35,243 nucleotides of DNA from Lachnospiraceae bacterium UBA7196 (GCA_002490835.1 DKUU01000005.1:1-35243), one strand, 5' to 3'; numbered from the stretch's first letter, positions 15,253 to 24,033 are shown. Notes: a model not told the origin generated them from the sequence alone. A program made the numbers and translations.

Positions 15253-15846
15253 TTAACTCCCCTTCTTATCCGACAAAAGCGGCTTAATGGTCTTATAAAT
15301 CTTACTGGACTTCTTATTATCGGCGCTGGGATACTTTTTCATCAGAGCGTTCATAATGCCCTGCTTTGTCTTATACTGCTGGATGATCTTTAAGACGACG
15401 TCCACGCTGACATCTTTTTCTTCCCTGAGGATCTCCTGCAGTTTTTCCGATAATTTTTCCCGCAGTTCCTGTGTCTCATGGTCGTGACTTTTTCCTGTAA
15501 TGTCCGCGATCAGCGTCACCGAAACGCCTCTGCCCTTCCAGTAACCGCCGAGAATCTCAAACCCTTTATCCTTACTGACGATATAATACTGATCCGCCGT
15601 GCGGTTCGCGACCAAAAATCCTAACTGCGTAGCAAGCTGAAAATCAAGGGCATTCTTGCTCCCCACCTCCACCTTGCAAAACTCGATGGATGCTTTGGAT
15701 TCCATAATACGCCTATGTTGGTCAAAAGTGATACTGTCCGCGTTTTTAGAATAAAAAATACAGACCTTATCCTCCTCCTCAAGCAGATGTATCCCGTCCA
15801 GACCATCCTTCTTTACATTCTCAAAATCTACCAGATAATAACTCAT
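15253..15846 (-). CDS. PIN/NYN-like nuclease-fold protein
   Basis: The 197-residue product starts MSYYLVDFENVKKDG, with the acidic Asp7 and Asn10 typical of NYN/PIN-like domains. Further family features are NALDFQLATQLG (about 65-76) and YYIVSKDKGFE (about 87-97), which supply other acidic metal-binding positions. A C-terminal helical extension (about 120-195) with MNALMKKYPSADNKK may bind nucleic acid. Such proteins are presumed ribonucleases. AAAGGAAAAGG precedes the ATG. It leads the minus-strand group of DUF3990 remnant, DUF3791 and DUF4358, and may be unrelated to them in function. Confidence 0.82.
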   Translation of the reverse strand: MSYYLVDFENVKKDGLDGIHLLEEEDKVCIFYSKNADSITFDQHRRIMESKASIEFCKVEVGSKNALDFQLATQLGFLVANRTADQYYIVSKDKGFEILGGYWKGRGVSVTLIADITGKSHDHETQELREKLSEKLQEILREEKDVSVDVVLKIIQQYKTKQGIMNALMKKYPSADNKKSSKIYKTIKPLLSDKKGS

Positions 15847-15861
15847 CCTTTTCCTTTCTCA

Positions 15862-16608
15862 CTATGCTTTAACCAGTACGGCTTCTCCCAGTTTTTCCTT
15901 AAAAAAGCCGATGATCCGCTGCCAGATCTCCTCCTGAAAGAAGGGCATATCCGCATGATCCGTGCCTTCCAGTGCCAGAAGCTTCACTTCCGCTCCCGCC
16001 CCTTCCAGCGCATCGTGTAAAGTCTCTCCCTGCGCAAAGGGAACGGTATGGTCATTGTCTCCATGGATGATCAAGAAGGGCGGTGCATCCTTTGTCGCAA
16101 GGCTGATCGGGCTGAGCGCCAACGCTTCCTCCTTATTCAGCATCACATTTTTACCAAGGAGCAGGGATTCCATGGAAGCCGCCGCTTCCAGCGCAGAGGG
16201 ATAAGGAAATCCGGTCAGATCCGCCGCCGGATACCACGGACATGCCGCCTGCACCTTACTGGAATACTCCGCGAACGCACCCGTATCATAGGCCGGATCG
16301 TCCGCCAGCGCCGCCATAGCCGCCAGATAACCGCCCGCCGACTCTCCCATCACGCCGAAACGTTCCGTGTCGATATTATAACGCTCACTCAGCGCTCTCA
16401 GATAGCGGATCCCTGCCTTCACATCCTGAAGCTGCACGGGAAAACAGCCCTCGTTGCTGGTACGGTACTCTACGCTCGCCACCACAAAACCGCTTCTGGC
16501 AAGCTCCGAAAGATAAGCCGTATGCGCGCTGCGGTCCATCCTGATCCATGCGCCGCCGTGACTTTCACTTTCAAACATTCTTTCATTAGAACGACCCCTC
16601 TTTCCCAA
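15862..16608 (-). CDS. Alpha/beta-hydrolase esterase, N-terminally truncated
   Basis: The protein matches the hormone-sensitive-lipase/BD-FAE-like carboxylesterases: oxyanion motif HGGAW, nucleophile elbow GESAGG, acid in IHGDNDHTVP, and catalytic His in TDHADM. Intact members carry about 50-70 residues with several beta strands before HGGAW, but here only about 17 precede it, and the HK gene ends eight bases upstream. The frame opens with a TTG at 16608; an ATG at 16578 is ten residues further in. A GAGGGG site nearby is best placed for an out-of-frame ATG. The core fold therefore lacks its first strands, and the gene is probably a decaying remnant, although the catalytic residues remain. 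Confidence 0.75.
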   Translation of the reverse strand: MGKRGRSNERMFESESHGGAWIRMDRSAHTAYLSELARSGFVVASVEYRTSNEGCFPVQLQDVKAGIRYLRALSERYNIDTERFGVMGESAGGYLAAMAALADDPAYDTGAFAEYSSKVQAACPWYPAADLTGFPYPSALEAAASMESLLLGKNVMLNKEEALALSPISLATKDAPPFLIIHGDNDHTVPFAQGETLHDALEGAGAEVKLLALEGTDHADMPFFQEEIWQRIIGFFKEKLGEAVLVKA

Positions 16609-16615
16609 ATATGAT

Positions 16616-18805
16616 CTAAGTATTACTATGTATCTTATCCTGCGGCATCCAGTGCATCATCAGCCGCTCCAGCTTTGTCTGATCGATGGGCTTTGCCAGA
16701 AAATCGTCAAATCCGGCTGCCAGATACTGTTCCTTGGCTCCCATAATAGCGTTTGCCGTCAACATGACGATGGGGGTATCCTTGCAGAGATTATCCTCCA
16801 TCTTCTTCATCCGCTCCATGGTCTCCATACCGTCCATCTCCGGCATCATGTGATCTAAGAATATCATATCATAATGCTTTTGCCTGATATGATCCAGACA
16901 CTCCCTGCCGCTTCCCACGTCCGTGATCTGCACCTTGGTCTGTTTCAAAAGGCCGCAGAACACTCTCCTGTTTACGCGGTTGTCATCGACCAGCAGGATC
17001 TCGCCCTCAGGAGAAGTAAAGCTCGCGTGATAAGTATGTTCTCTGGCCGCCTTTTTAGCCCGTTCCTGAAAACTGCCGATCGGTTCTTCGTTTACAACCC
17101 CCTGCCGCAGATCGAAGAAGAATCTGGTACCCTCGCCGTAAACGCTCTCCACCCGCAGATCGGTATTCATCAGCTTCAAAAGCTGCAGGGAGATATTCAT
17201 CCCAAGCCCGGTTCCTTCAATATCGCGGTTTTTCTCCTCGTCGATGCGCTCAAAGGCGGAGAACAGTTTGGGGATATCCTCCTGCTTGATACCGATACCC
17301 GTGTCACGCACCGCAAAATGCAGGATCACATCCGCGCCGTCCCGCTCTCCTGCCGCCTCGAAAGTGACTGTTCCCTTGCGGGTATACTTGACTGCATTAG
17401 TCAATAAATTGCTGAGCACCTGACGGATGCGCAGATCGTCGCCGTAAAGTTTTGAGGGCAGAGACGAATCCACCGATACGTCGAACATGAGCCCCTTCTC
17501 CTGCGCCCGCAGGGAAAACATATTATAAAGATCGTTGAACATACTGTTCAGTTCATACTCCGCAGGTACGATCTCCATCTTACCCGATTCGATCTTTGAA
17601 AAATCAAGGATATCGTTGATGATGCCAAGGAGCGCGTGCGCTGAGGACTTGATATCCATGGAATACTTTTTCACGTCCTCCTCTTTCGATTCCCGAAGCA
17701 CCATTTCGTTCATGCCAAGCACCGCATTGATCGGCGTGCGGATCTCGTGGGACATTCTCGCCAGAAACTCCGACTTCGCCCTGTTTGCCTTCTCCGCATT
17801 GGCCTTTAAGAGCTGCATCTGCTCGATCTGCTTACGGCTCTGCGTGATATCCACGAACACGATCGCGTAACCGGCAAGCACACGGTTATTCCAGATTTTA
17901 TTGGCATGCACTTCAAAGTTATGATTACAGCTGATGTATTCAAAATAATTATTGGCATTAAAGACGTCCCTCAGATTTTCCCTGCAGATGCGCTCGCCTT
18001 TACGAAAACTGGAAAGGCTTCTGAAAAGCTCCTTCGCCTTATCGTTTGCCTCCACAAAACCGCCGTCCGCGTCCACGATCAGCACCGCTTCATCCAGCGT
18101 GCGGATGATCTCCTCGTGAGCCGAGACAGCAATATCAAAAATATGATAAAATATGATTACGATTCCGAACGCAATAACACCAAGCGCTTCGCAGGCCGGC
18201 ACGGCGTCGTAGCCCTCGATCCATCCAAAAAGAATACATAAAAATCCGGGAATTGGAAAAACACTGCAAATTCCCAGCGCGATCAGGTTCGCATTTCCTC
18301 CTCCCATTCTCCTGTTGGTCTGGATCGTCATCACAAGGCTGCCGATCATGTGAATGAACATATGTACATAAAAGACATAATACAAAGGTCCTTTTTCCAA
18401 AATCAGATGGGGAAACAATCCCTCCGTCACAAAAGAAACCCGCGTATAATAAAGCGGTGTGTAACGATAACCCCAAATACACAAAAGGACAAAGGTATCC
18501 AACAGGAACATGGCCGCTTCGATCTTTGTGGGAATCCGATATCCGCAATAGGTTGCCACAAAAATAAAGAGAAAGGTACTGATAAAAACGCCGCCTAAAA
18601 ATTCCACCCTCACGGCGATCATGCCCTCTCCGACATCCCGCGACAGTATTTCCAGCAGATAGCCCGCATTTTGAATCGCGCCAAAAAAGCCAATGCAGAG
18701 CATCAGCTTAGAGAGTACGCTCTCACGCTGTCTGGTCATCAGGATGATAAAGAAGAAACATCCCAAGACCATAAAAATTTGAAAAATTACTAACCCTTCA
18801 TACAT
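16616..18805 (-). CDS. Hybrid sensor histidine kinase with 7TM-type input domain
   Basis: The 729-residue protein has about seven transmembrane helices (5-225), of the histidine-kinase 7TM type. A PAS-like domain follows (about 236-330; EAVLIVDADGGFVEAN), then HisKA with His353 in SHEIRTPINAVLG and HATPase_c with N-box LTNAVKYT, DTGIGI and GTGLGM. The C-terminal receiver (about 600-725) has Asp651 in IFLDHMMPEMDG. Autophosphorylation with transfer to its own receiver is expected; the signal and output are unknown. An AAGGA site precedes the ATG. The truncated esterase lies directly downstream, and no separate response regulator is adjacent. Confidence 0.93.
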   Translation of the reverse strand: MYEGLVIFQIFMVLGCFFFIILMTRQRESVLSKLMLCIGFFGAIQNAGYLLEILSRDVGEGMIAVRVEFLGGVFISTFLFIFVATYCGYRIPTKIEAAMFLLDTFVLLCIWGYRYTPLYYTRVSFVTEGLFPHLILEKGPLYYVFYVHMFIHMIGSLVMTIQTNRRMGGGNANLIALGICSVFPIPGFLCILFGWIEGYDAVPACEALGVIAFGIVIIFYHIFDIAVSAHEEIIRTLDEAVLIVDADGGFVEANDKAKELFRSLSSFRKGERICRENLRDVFNANNYFEYISCNHNFEVHANKIWNNRVLAGYAIVFVDITQSRKQIEQMQLLKANAEKANRAKSEFLARMSHEIRTPINAVLGMNEMVLRESKEEDVKKYSMDIKSSAHALLGIINDILDFSKIESGKMEIVPAEYELNSMFNDLYNMFSLRAQEKGLMFDVSVDSSLPSKLYGDDLRIRQVLSNLLTNAVKYTRKGTVTFEAAGERDGADVILHFAVRDTGIGIKQEDIPKLFSAFERIDEEKNRDIEGTGLGMNISLQLLKLMNTDLRVESVYGEGTRFFFDLRQGVVNEEPIGSFQERAKKAAREHTYHASFTSPEGEILLVDDNRVNRRVFCGLLKQTKVQITDVGSGRECLDHIRQKHYDMIFLDHMMPEMDGMETMERMKKMEDNLCKDTPIVMLTANAIMGAKEQYLAAGFDDFLAKPIDQTKLERLMMHWMPQDKIHSNT

Positions 18806-18834
18806 ATGTCCTTCGTCCTATATGAGCGATGTGC

Positions 18835-18865
18835 AGGAGAAATCCCTCACCGAAGGATCCCTCCT
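18835..18865 (-). terminator. Intergenic RNA hairpin between the CotF-like and histidine kinase genes
   Basis: Read on the minus strand, AGGAGGGATCC and GGATTTCTCCT can form an 11-base-pair stem with two G-U pairs around a seven-to-nine-base loop. The plus-strand version has A-C mismatches, so the structure belongs to minus-strand RNA. There is no U-run after it, so it may be an attenuator or processing site more than a classic terminator. Confidence 0.4.
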
Positions 18866-18887
18866 ACGCATATCAGTTTCTGGCCGT

Positions 18888-19346
18888 CTATGCCATCGCA
18901 TTCGCCTGCTTATACTTGTAAAGCATCTCGGCGTGGTTCTGCTCCTCGATCTGAATGTCAGCCAGCAGTTTTCTCAAGCCGGAATTGTCACAGGAAAAAA
19001 CGTTGGTATTGTACTCTCCCGAAACCAGCTTTTCCGTGCCGATGCAGTCCGTAGCAAGAAAGCAGTCATGCTCCTTGTCCGCCGCGTTCGCGCCGTCCTT
19101 GTATGTGCCTCTCGGCGTATAGTTCTTTCCCTGCGTATCGTTGCAGTCACAGTCCGGCACATTGCCGTGAAGCGCCTGCCCGATCGACTGGTAATGCTTC
19201 TGCTCATCCTGCTGCAGCGTCCGAAACAGGCTCTGTAATTCCGTGTCCTTCGCCTGTGCGGCATACTTTTCATACTTTGTGATACAGGATTTCTCCTGTG
19301 TCTGCAAATCACGCAGCGCGGTCGTCTCTTTTTCCGTCAGTATCAT
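18888..19346 (-). CDS. CotF-like spore coat protein (ferritin-like fold)
   Basis: The 152-residue product has two helical halves, each with an acidic/His pattern: SLFRTLQQDEQKHYQS in the first and LLADIQIEEQNHAEMLYKY in the second, with DKEHDCFLATDCIGTEKL between. This fits the CotF family of ferritin-like spore coat proteins found in Clostridia. The ATG at 19346 is chosen from the AAAGGAG site eight bases upstream, although the frame is open to 19445. A good sigma-A-like promoter lies 120 bases upstream. Several cysteines (CDCND and CIGTE regions) might crosslink in the coat. The family call is by pattern. Confidence 0.8.
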   Translation of the reverse strand: MILTEKETTALRDLQTQEKSCITKYEKYAAQAKDTELQSLFRTLQQDEQKHYQSIGQALHGNVPDCDCNDTQGKNYTPRGTYKDGANAADKEHDCFLATDCIGTEKLVSGEYNTNVFSCDNSGLRKLLADIQIEEQNHAEMLYKYKQANAMA

Positions 19347-19378
19347 AGTCAATACTCCTTTCTTTTGGCGGTGCAGCA

Positions 19379-19394
19379 GTATGCGAAAGCATAC
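19379..19394. other. Short perfect hairpin in the leader of the CotF-like gene
   Basis: GTATGC and GCATAC enclose GAAA on the plus strand (TTTC on the minus strand). The hairpin lies in the predicted leader RNA of the CotF-like gene, about 33 bases before the start codon. It could affect leader stability; no known riboswitch is recognised. Confidence 0.4.
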
Positions 19395-19465
19395 ACTCTC
19401 TGCCATCCTCTGATACGGAGTATTTCCATTTCCCTTAAAATCCATGCACGAACACCATTGCTTTT

Positions 19466-19494
19466 ATTATACACGCTTCCGCAGGGGAACACAA
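19466..19494 (-). promoter_or_regulatory. Promoter of the CotF-like gene
   Basis: On the minus strand TTGTGT (19494-19489) and a perfect TATAAT (19471-19466) are separated by 17 bases. Transcription would start near 19459, giving a leader of about 110 bases. It looks like a vegetative sigma-A promoter more than a sporulation promoter, which is notable for a coat-type gene. Confidence 0.65.
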
Positions 19495-19564
19495 GGAAAT
19501 CTATCGGCATTCTGATCATGGTGTATTCCACTTTCAATTTTCTCTATTTCTTTACCGGATTACA

Positions 19565-19593
19565 TTTCCATTTTACCAAATCTATGATAAAAT
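19565..19593 (+). promoter_or_regulatory. Promoter of the first GGDEF-EAL gene
   Basis: TTTCCA and TAAAAT are separated by 17 bases, and the -10 box is extended by TGA (TGATAAAAT). It ends 60 bases before the start codon. The remaining part of the 307-base gap (19347-19653) holds the oppositely directed CotF promoter and nothing else recognisable. Confidence 0.5.
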
Positions 19594-19653
19594 AGTACTA
19601 TATAAAAACCAATATTTTAAACAATTTACTTTCGCCGAAAGGAGTCTCTGCAT

Positions 19654-21291
19654 ATGGCACATGATATTTTGAAGAATGAGCTGTTTGAATCCTTCGCAAA
19701 CGCGTCTGACAATATTTATATCTATGTCTGCGATATGCAGTCCGATCTGTCCCGCTGGTCCAAAAACACCGTGGACTATTTTGGTCTGGAAAGCGAATAC
19801 ATAGAAGAAGCCGGTCCCAAATGGATGGAACATATCCACCCCGAAGACCGCGACGCATACCTCAAGGATATCGAAGCCGTCTTTTCCGGCGCATCCACCC
19901 GTCACAGCTGCCAGTACCGCGCAAAAAACAAGCACGGAGACTATGTTTGGATGGAGTGCAAAGGCAGCGTGATCACCAGTCCTGAGGGACAGCCCCTCTT
20001 TTTTGCCGGAATCATGACACGGCTTGACAACCAAAATAAATATGACCCGCTCACACACCTGCTGACGGGTTACGAGATGCAAAAATATGATTTTTCTACC
20101 GGAAGGGGCGCCATTCTCCTGCTTGGCATCAATGCCTTCCGCAAGATCAATAACACAAACGGCTTTCTCTACGGCAACAAAGTGCTGATCGCCCTGTCCG
20201 AATGTCTGGAACAGATGGCTGGTAAAGAAGACCGCGTTTATCGTCTTCAGGGCGACGAGTTCATCATTTTAGCGCCTGACGGCTCCAAGGACGAATTGCG
20301 CAGGCTTTTTGAAAAGGTGAACGAGTATTGCCTGAATATCAGGGGCCTGAAAAGTTTTTCCGTCTCCGCCGGTCTGGTATCTTATCCGGAAGACGGGACG
20401 GATTTTAATACCCTGATGAGCAATCTGGAACATTCGCTGGAATACGCCAAAGATCAGAAAAACGAATGGATCGCTGAGTTCTCTGAAAAAATCTCACAGC
20501 GCCATCTGCGCACCAGCCTGCTGCACGAGGCGCTGACCAAGAGCATCCATAATAACTTCGAAGGCTTTGAGCTGTATTTTCAGCCCATATTGGATGCGAA
20601 GACCAAAAAAATCGTGGAATGTGAATCCTTACTGCGCTGGAAGACGCCTGAAATACAGGATGCCACACCCTATGAGTTTATAAAGATTTTAGAAGACAGC
20701 GGCGAAATCAGGGAAGTCGGTTTCTGGGTCATGGAGGAGGCCCTGCGCCATGCCTCTATGTGGCAGAAAAAATACCATGACATCAGCGTAAGCTTTAATG
20801 TCTCCTACATCCAATTGTTAGACGGAGAATTTATAAACAAGCTGATCGCAAAAGCGCAGGAATTACAGGTGGACCCGAGACTTGTTATGGTGGAACTTAC
20901 GGAAAGCTGCAATGCCGACGATACAAAGATGCTCTCCTGCCAGTTTGATAAGCTTCAAAAGCTTGGCTTTAAGATCGCGATGGACGATTTCGGAACGGAG
21001 TATGCCTCTTTCGGACTGCTTCACGACGTTACCATGGACATCCTGAAAATCGACCAGAAATTTGTACGTGGCCTGATCCGTGAGGGAAATATGACCGATA
21101 TGGCCATTATTGAAAACGTGGTAAATATGTGCCGCCAGCTATCGATCCAGACCATAGCCGAAGGCATCGAAACGGAGGAGATTCAGGACATCATCCGCAG
21201 TATCGGCGTGTCCTTTTTGCAGGGCTTTCTATACTCCAAGCCCGTGCCAGCGGATGAGTTTGAGCGGATGATCGAGGAGCAGCAGCTCTGA
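19654..21291 (+). CDS. PAS-GGDEF-EAL protein with degenerate GGDEF
   Basis: The 545-residue soluble protein has an N-terminal PAS domain (about 1-120, with a PAC-like AKNKHGDYVWMECKG), a GGDEF domain (about 125-275) and an EAL domain (about 290-540). The GGDEF motif reads LQGDEF (198-203), so the first Gly is Gln and cyclase activity is doubtful. The EAL motif is ESL (324-326) but retains the Glu. The other phosphodiesterase residues look intact: SFNVSY Asn, ELTES Glu, MDDFGTE Asp pair, LKIDQKF Lys, AEGIET Glu and LQGF Gln. It is probably a c-di-GMP phosphodiesterase tuned by PAS. GAAAGGAG precedes the ATG by nine bases. It is monocistronic and converges with the NYN gene. Confidence 0.92.
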   Translation: MAHDILKNELFESFANASDNIYIYVCDMQSDLSRWSKNTVDYFGLESEYIEEAGPKWMEHIHPEDRDAYLKDIEAVFSGASTRHSCQYRAKNKHGDYVWMECKGSVITSPEGQPLFFAGIMTRLDNQNKYDPLTHLLTGYEMQKYDFSTGRGAILLLGINAFRKINNTNGFLYGNKVLIALSECLEQMAGKEDRVYRLQGDEFIILAPDGSKDELRRLFEKVNEYCLNIRGLKSFSVSAGLVSYPEDGTDFNTLMSNLEHSLEYAKDQKNEWIAEFSEKISQRHLRTSLLHEALTKSIHNNFEGFELYFQPILDAKTKKIVECESLLRWKTPEIQDATPYEFIKILEDSGEIREVGFWVMEEALRHASMWQKKYHDISVSFNVSYIQLLDGEFINKLIAKAQELQVDPRLVMVELTESCNADDTKMLSCQFDKLQKLGFKIAMDDFGTEYASFGLLHDVTMDILKIDQKFVRGLIREGNMTDMAIIENVVNMCRQLSIQTIAEGIETEEIQDIIRSIGVSFLQGFLYSKPVPADEFERMIEEQQL

Positions 21292-21314
21292 CGCATGAAT
21301 TTATATTTCTGACT

Positions 21315-21917
21315 TTAATGCCTGACCACCGCATCTCTCTTACATTTATCAAAAAATTTCTCATCTAAGATCAGTGTATTGTCTACTATAGGCCTTATAC
21401 TATTTACATTCTGCCCTTTTACTCCAACTACAACCGTAATCTTTCCTATACTTTTTAAAACCTCATATACTTTTATATAATCTGTATCCGCACTCAGAAA
21501 AAACGCTATATCATATGAATTGTAAAATGCTTTACTTAAAGCATGTACGGCTAAATTTATATCCGTTCCTTTCTCCACTTTGTAATATGTACTTTTATTC
21601 CCTATCTCCATCGGAATGCTCTCATCAACCTGCCGTGCTACATACCTTCCTTCAATCACATCTGTATATGGAGCATTTTTCATGCCTGTGACCCAGTTAT
21701 AATAATTTTCAAGACTTTTATCTTTCATCAAAAATTCATCTGGCTTAGGAACAAATATAAAGCCTTTCAAAAAATCTACATTTGAAATCTGAGTACAAAC
21801 ATTTCTAAATAATTTATTATAATCCAATTTTATCGTTGGTTTACTAAGGCTTTTATAATATTTCTGCAATGCAATATCAAAATTCATATGATCAATAAAA
21901 ACCATTCCTCTAAGCAT
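21315..21917 (-). CDS. NYN-domain protein (LabA/DUF88 type)
   Basis: The 200-residue product fits the NYN fold of LabA/DUF88 proteins, which are presumed ribonucleases related to PIN domains. The N-terminal MVFIDHMNFD carries the first acidic site (Asp9), KGTDINLAVHAL the second, and FFLSADTDYIKVYEVLKSIG the third, with the usual GKITVVVGVK strand after it. The ATG at 21917 is chosen because GGAGGGTGTAT lies upstream; the frame is open to 21959. The gene is distinctly AT-rich between GC-richer neighbours and has its own AT-rich upstream region, which suggests transfer. Its role could be in RNA processing or defence; nothing nearby decides this. Confidence 0.82.
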   Translation of the reverse strand: MLRGMVFIDHMNFDIALQKYYKSLSKPTIKLDYNKLFRNVCTQISNVDFLKGFIFVPKPDEFLMKDKSLENYYNWVTGMKNAPYTDVIEGRYVARQVDESIPMEIGNKSTYYKVEKGTDINLAVHALSKAFYNSYDIAFFLSADTDYIKVYEVLKSIGKITVVVGVKGQNVNSIRPIVDNTLILDEKFFDKCKRDAVVRH

Positions 21918-22134
21918 ATACACCCTCCATAAATCTAAAGGCTTGCATGTATAAAACACACAAGCCCGTTCGTTATCTATAAGAAAGCAGTTTCGAAAAA
22001 CCGATTTCTTGAAGTTATTATATGCAAATACATATAAAAAGTCAACTACTTTTTTGTACCAAAAATAACCTTTATCTTGAACGTCATAAGCATAAAAATT
22101 CCAGAACCCGCGCGGTTTCAGGCTGTATTGCGTT
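21918..22134. other. AT-rich intergenic stretch upstream of the NYN gene
   Basis: This gap holds no recognisable reading frame. It is AT-rich until about 22080, then has a short GC-rich palindromic patch near 22108 (CCGCGCGG). It should contain the NYN promoter, but no confident -35/-10 pair stands out. Confidence 0.5.
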
Positions 22135-22170
22135 CAAAACGCCACAATTCATAAGAATTATGGCGTTTTG
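22135..22170 (-). terminator. Hairpin terminator after the GGGtGRT gene
   Basis: CAAAACGCCA and TGGCGTTTTG are perfect inverted repeats, extended after one mismatch by AATTC/GAATT around a four-base loop. It starts 43 bases after the GGGtGRT stop codon. The stem itself ends with TTTT on both strands, so it could act in both directions. Confidence 0.65.
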
Positions 22171-22212
22171 TCCGTCTTTATAGATATTTTTTCAGTTTTC
22201 AGTACAGTTCAA

Positions 22213-23223
22213 TTAAAATTTACCAGCCTTAGCCGCTTCCTCAATCAGGACCGCCACAGCCACGGTAGCGCCTACCATCGGATTATTGCCCATACCGATC
22301 AGGCCCATCATCTCCACGTGTGCCGGAACGGATGAGGAACCCGCAAACTGCGCGTCGGAGTGCATACGGCCAAGCGTATCGGTAAAGCCGTAGGATGCAG
22401 GACCTGCCGCCATGTTATCGGGATGCAGGGTACGACCCGTGCCGCCGCCGGACGCTACGGAGAAGTACTTCTTGCCTGCTTCTGTTCTCTCTTTCTTGTA
22501 TGTACCTGCTACCGGATGCTGGAATCTGGTGGGATTGGTGGAGTTACCAGTGATGGATACGTCCACGTTCTCCTTCCACATGATCGCCACGCCCTCGGGT
22601 ACGGAGTTTGCGCCGTAGCAGTTTACCTTGGAGCGAAGGCCCTCGGAATAAGGGGTTCTGCTCACTTCCTTCACCTCGTTGGTGTAAGGATCGTACTCGG
22701 TCTCTACAAAGGTGAAACCGTTGATTCTGGAAATGATCTTCGCCGCATCCTTGCCCAGACCGTTCAGGATAACGCGCAGAGGTTTCTGGCGAACCTTGTT
22801 TGCCTTCTCCGCGATACCGATCGCGCCCTCAGCCGCCGCAAAAGACTCGTGACCTGCCAGAAATGCGAAGCAGTCCGTCTCCTCCTCAAGGAGCATCTTG
22901 CCCAGATTACCGTGCCCTAGACCTACCTTACGGGTATCCGCCACGGAACCGGGAATGCAGAATGCCTGTAAGCCTTCGCCGATCGCAGCCGCAGCGTCAG
23001 CCGCCTTCTTGCAGCCCTTCTTGATCGCGATCGCCGCGCCCACCGTATATGCCCAGCACGCGTTCTCAAAACAGATGGGCTGGATCTTCTTCACCTGCTC
23101 GTATACATCCAAGCCGGCGTCTTTTGTGATTTTCTCTGCTTCCTCAATGGAAGAAATGCCATAGCTGCTCAATACGGAATTGATCTTGTCAATTCTTCTT
23201 TCATATGATTCAAATAAAGCCAT
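22213..23223 (-). CDS. GGGtGRT protein
   Basis: The 336-residue protein carries the name-giving motif SGGGTGRTLHPDNM (about 259-272) and other features of this well-conserved family of anaerobes: CWAYTVGAAIAIKKG near residue 56 and NSTNPTRFQHPVAGTYK before the motif. The family's function is unknown. It is almost always encoded next to an IscU/NifU-like scaffold protein, as here (79 bases downstream of it on the same strand), which suggests a role in iron-sulfur chemistry. The protein looks soluble and full-length. A hairpin terminator follows. Confidence 0.93.
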   Translation of the reverse strand: MALFESYERRIDKINSVLSSYGISSIEEAEKITKDAGLDVYEQVKKIQPICFENACWAYTVGAAIAIKKGCKKAADAAAAIGEGLQAFCIPGSVADTRKVGLGHGNLGKMLLEEETDCFAFLAGHESFAAAEGAIGIAEKANKVRQKPLRVILNGLGKDAAKIISRINGFTFVETEYDPYTNEVKEVSRTPYSEGLRSKVNCYGANSVPEGVAIMWKENVDVSITGNSTNPTRFQHPVAGTYKKERTEAGKKYFSVASGGGTGRTLHPDNMAAGPASYGFTDTLGRMHSDAQFAGSSSVPAHVEMMGLIGMGNNPMVGATVAVAVLIEEAAKAGKF

Positions 23224-23302
23224 CTTATCTTCTCCTCCTAGTTATAATAAGGGTATCTATGTGTTCCGAGGTTGTGATAACAGCCTCGCAAAGTCACTTC
23301 CA

Positions 23303-23995
23303 TTATTCGCATCTGGGGTCAATGATCTTCACCGCATCGTCCACGCGGCCATACTGACCGCAAGCCTTCTCATATGCGGTATTCGGGTCGTCGCCCTTCT
23401 TGATGAAGTCAGTCATCTTGCCAAGGCTGACAAACTTATAACCGATGATCTCATCATTCGCATCCAGTGCAATCCCGGTCACATAACCCTCTGCCATTTC
23501 CAGATAGCGGGGGCCCTTCTTGAGGGTACCGTACATCGTACCTACCTGACTTCTTAAGCCCTTACCCAGATCCTCAAGACCTGCGCCAACCGGAAGACCG
23601 TCCTCGGAGAATGCAGACTGTGTACGGCCGTACACGATCTGTAAGAACAGCTCTCTCATCGCCGTATTGATCGCGTCGCATACCAAGTCCGTATTGAGCG
23701 CTTCCATAACCGTGAGTCCCGGAAGGATCTCGGAAGCCATTGCAGCGGAGTGCGTCATGCCGGAGCATCCGATCGTCTCTACCAGAGCTTCCTGAATGAT
23801 ACCCTCTTTTACGTTCAGGGTCAGCTTACAAGCGCCCTGCTGGGGAGCGCACCAGCCCACGCCGTGCGTCAGGCCGGAAATATCTTTCACTTCCTTCGCC
23901 TGCACCCACTTCGCTTCCTCGGGGATCGGCGCACAGCCATGGTGAACACCCTGTGCCACTGTACACATTTCTTCAACTTCTTTTGAATAAATCAT
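23303..23995 (-). CDS. Iron-sulfur cluster assembly scaffold (IscU/NifU-like)
   Basis: The 230-residue protein belongs to the NifU-like scaffold type that pairs with GGGtGRT proteins. It has several conserved cysteines: Cys11, Cys20, WCAPQQGACKL, ETIGCSGMTH (the usual IscU-like Cys-Ser-Gly), LVCDAIN and a Cys near the C-terminus. It is longer than classic IscU (about 130 residues), with an added C-terminal region (about 145-230). Such proteins assemble or hold clusters for transfer. The upstream GAAAGGAG site supports the ATG at 23995. The two-gene unit appears to begin here, since the preceding gap of 117 bases contains a 17-base palindrome and likely promoter sequence. Confidence 0.9.
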   Translation of the reverse strand: MIYSKEVEEMCTVAQGVHHGCAPIPEEAKWVQAKEVKDISGLTHGVGWCAPQQGACKLTLNVKEGIIQEALVETIGCSGMTHSAAMASEILPGLTVMEALNTDLVCDAINTAMRELFLQIVYGRTQSAFSEDGLPVGAGLEDLGKGLRSQVGTMYGTLKKGPRYLEMAEGYVTGIALDANDEIIGYKFVSLGKMTDFIKKGDDPNTAYEKACGQYGRVDDAVKIIDPRCE

Positions 23996-24033
23996 GTGAT
24001 AACTCCTTTCGATTATGTAATAATTATTTGCTA

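Noticed and set aside
22360..22920. A 186-residue plus-strand frame opposite the GGGtGRT gene
   Set aside because: It is antisense to a highly conserved gene and has no recognisable domain.
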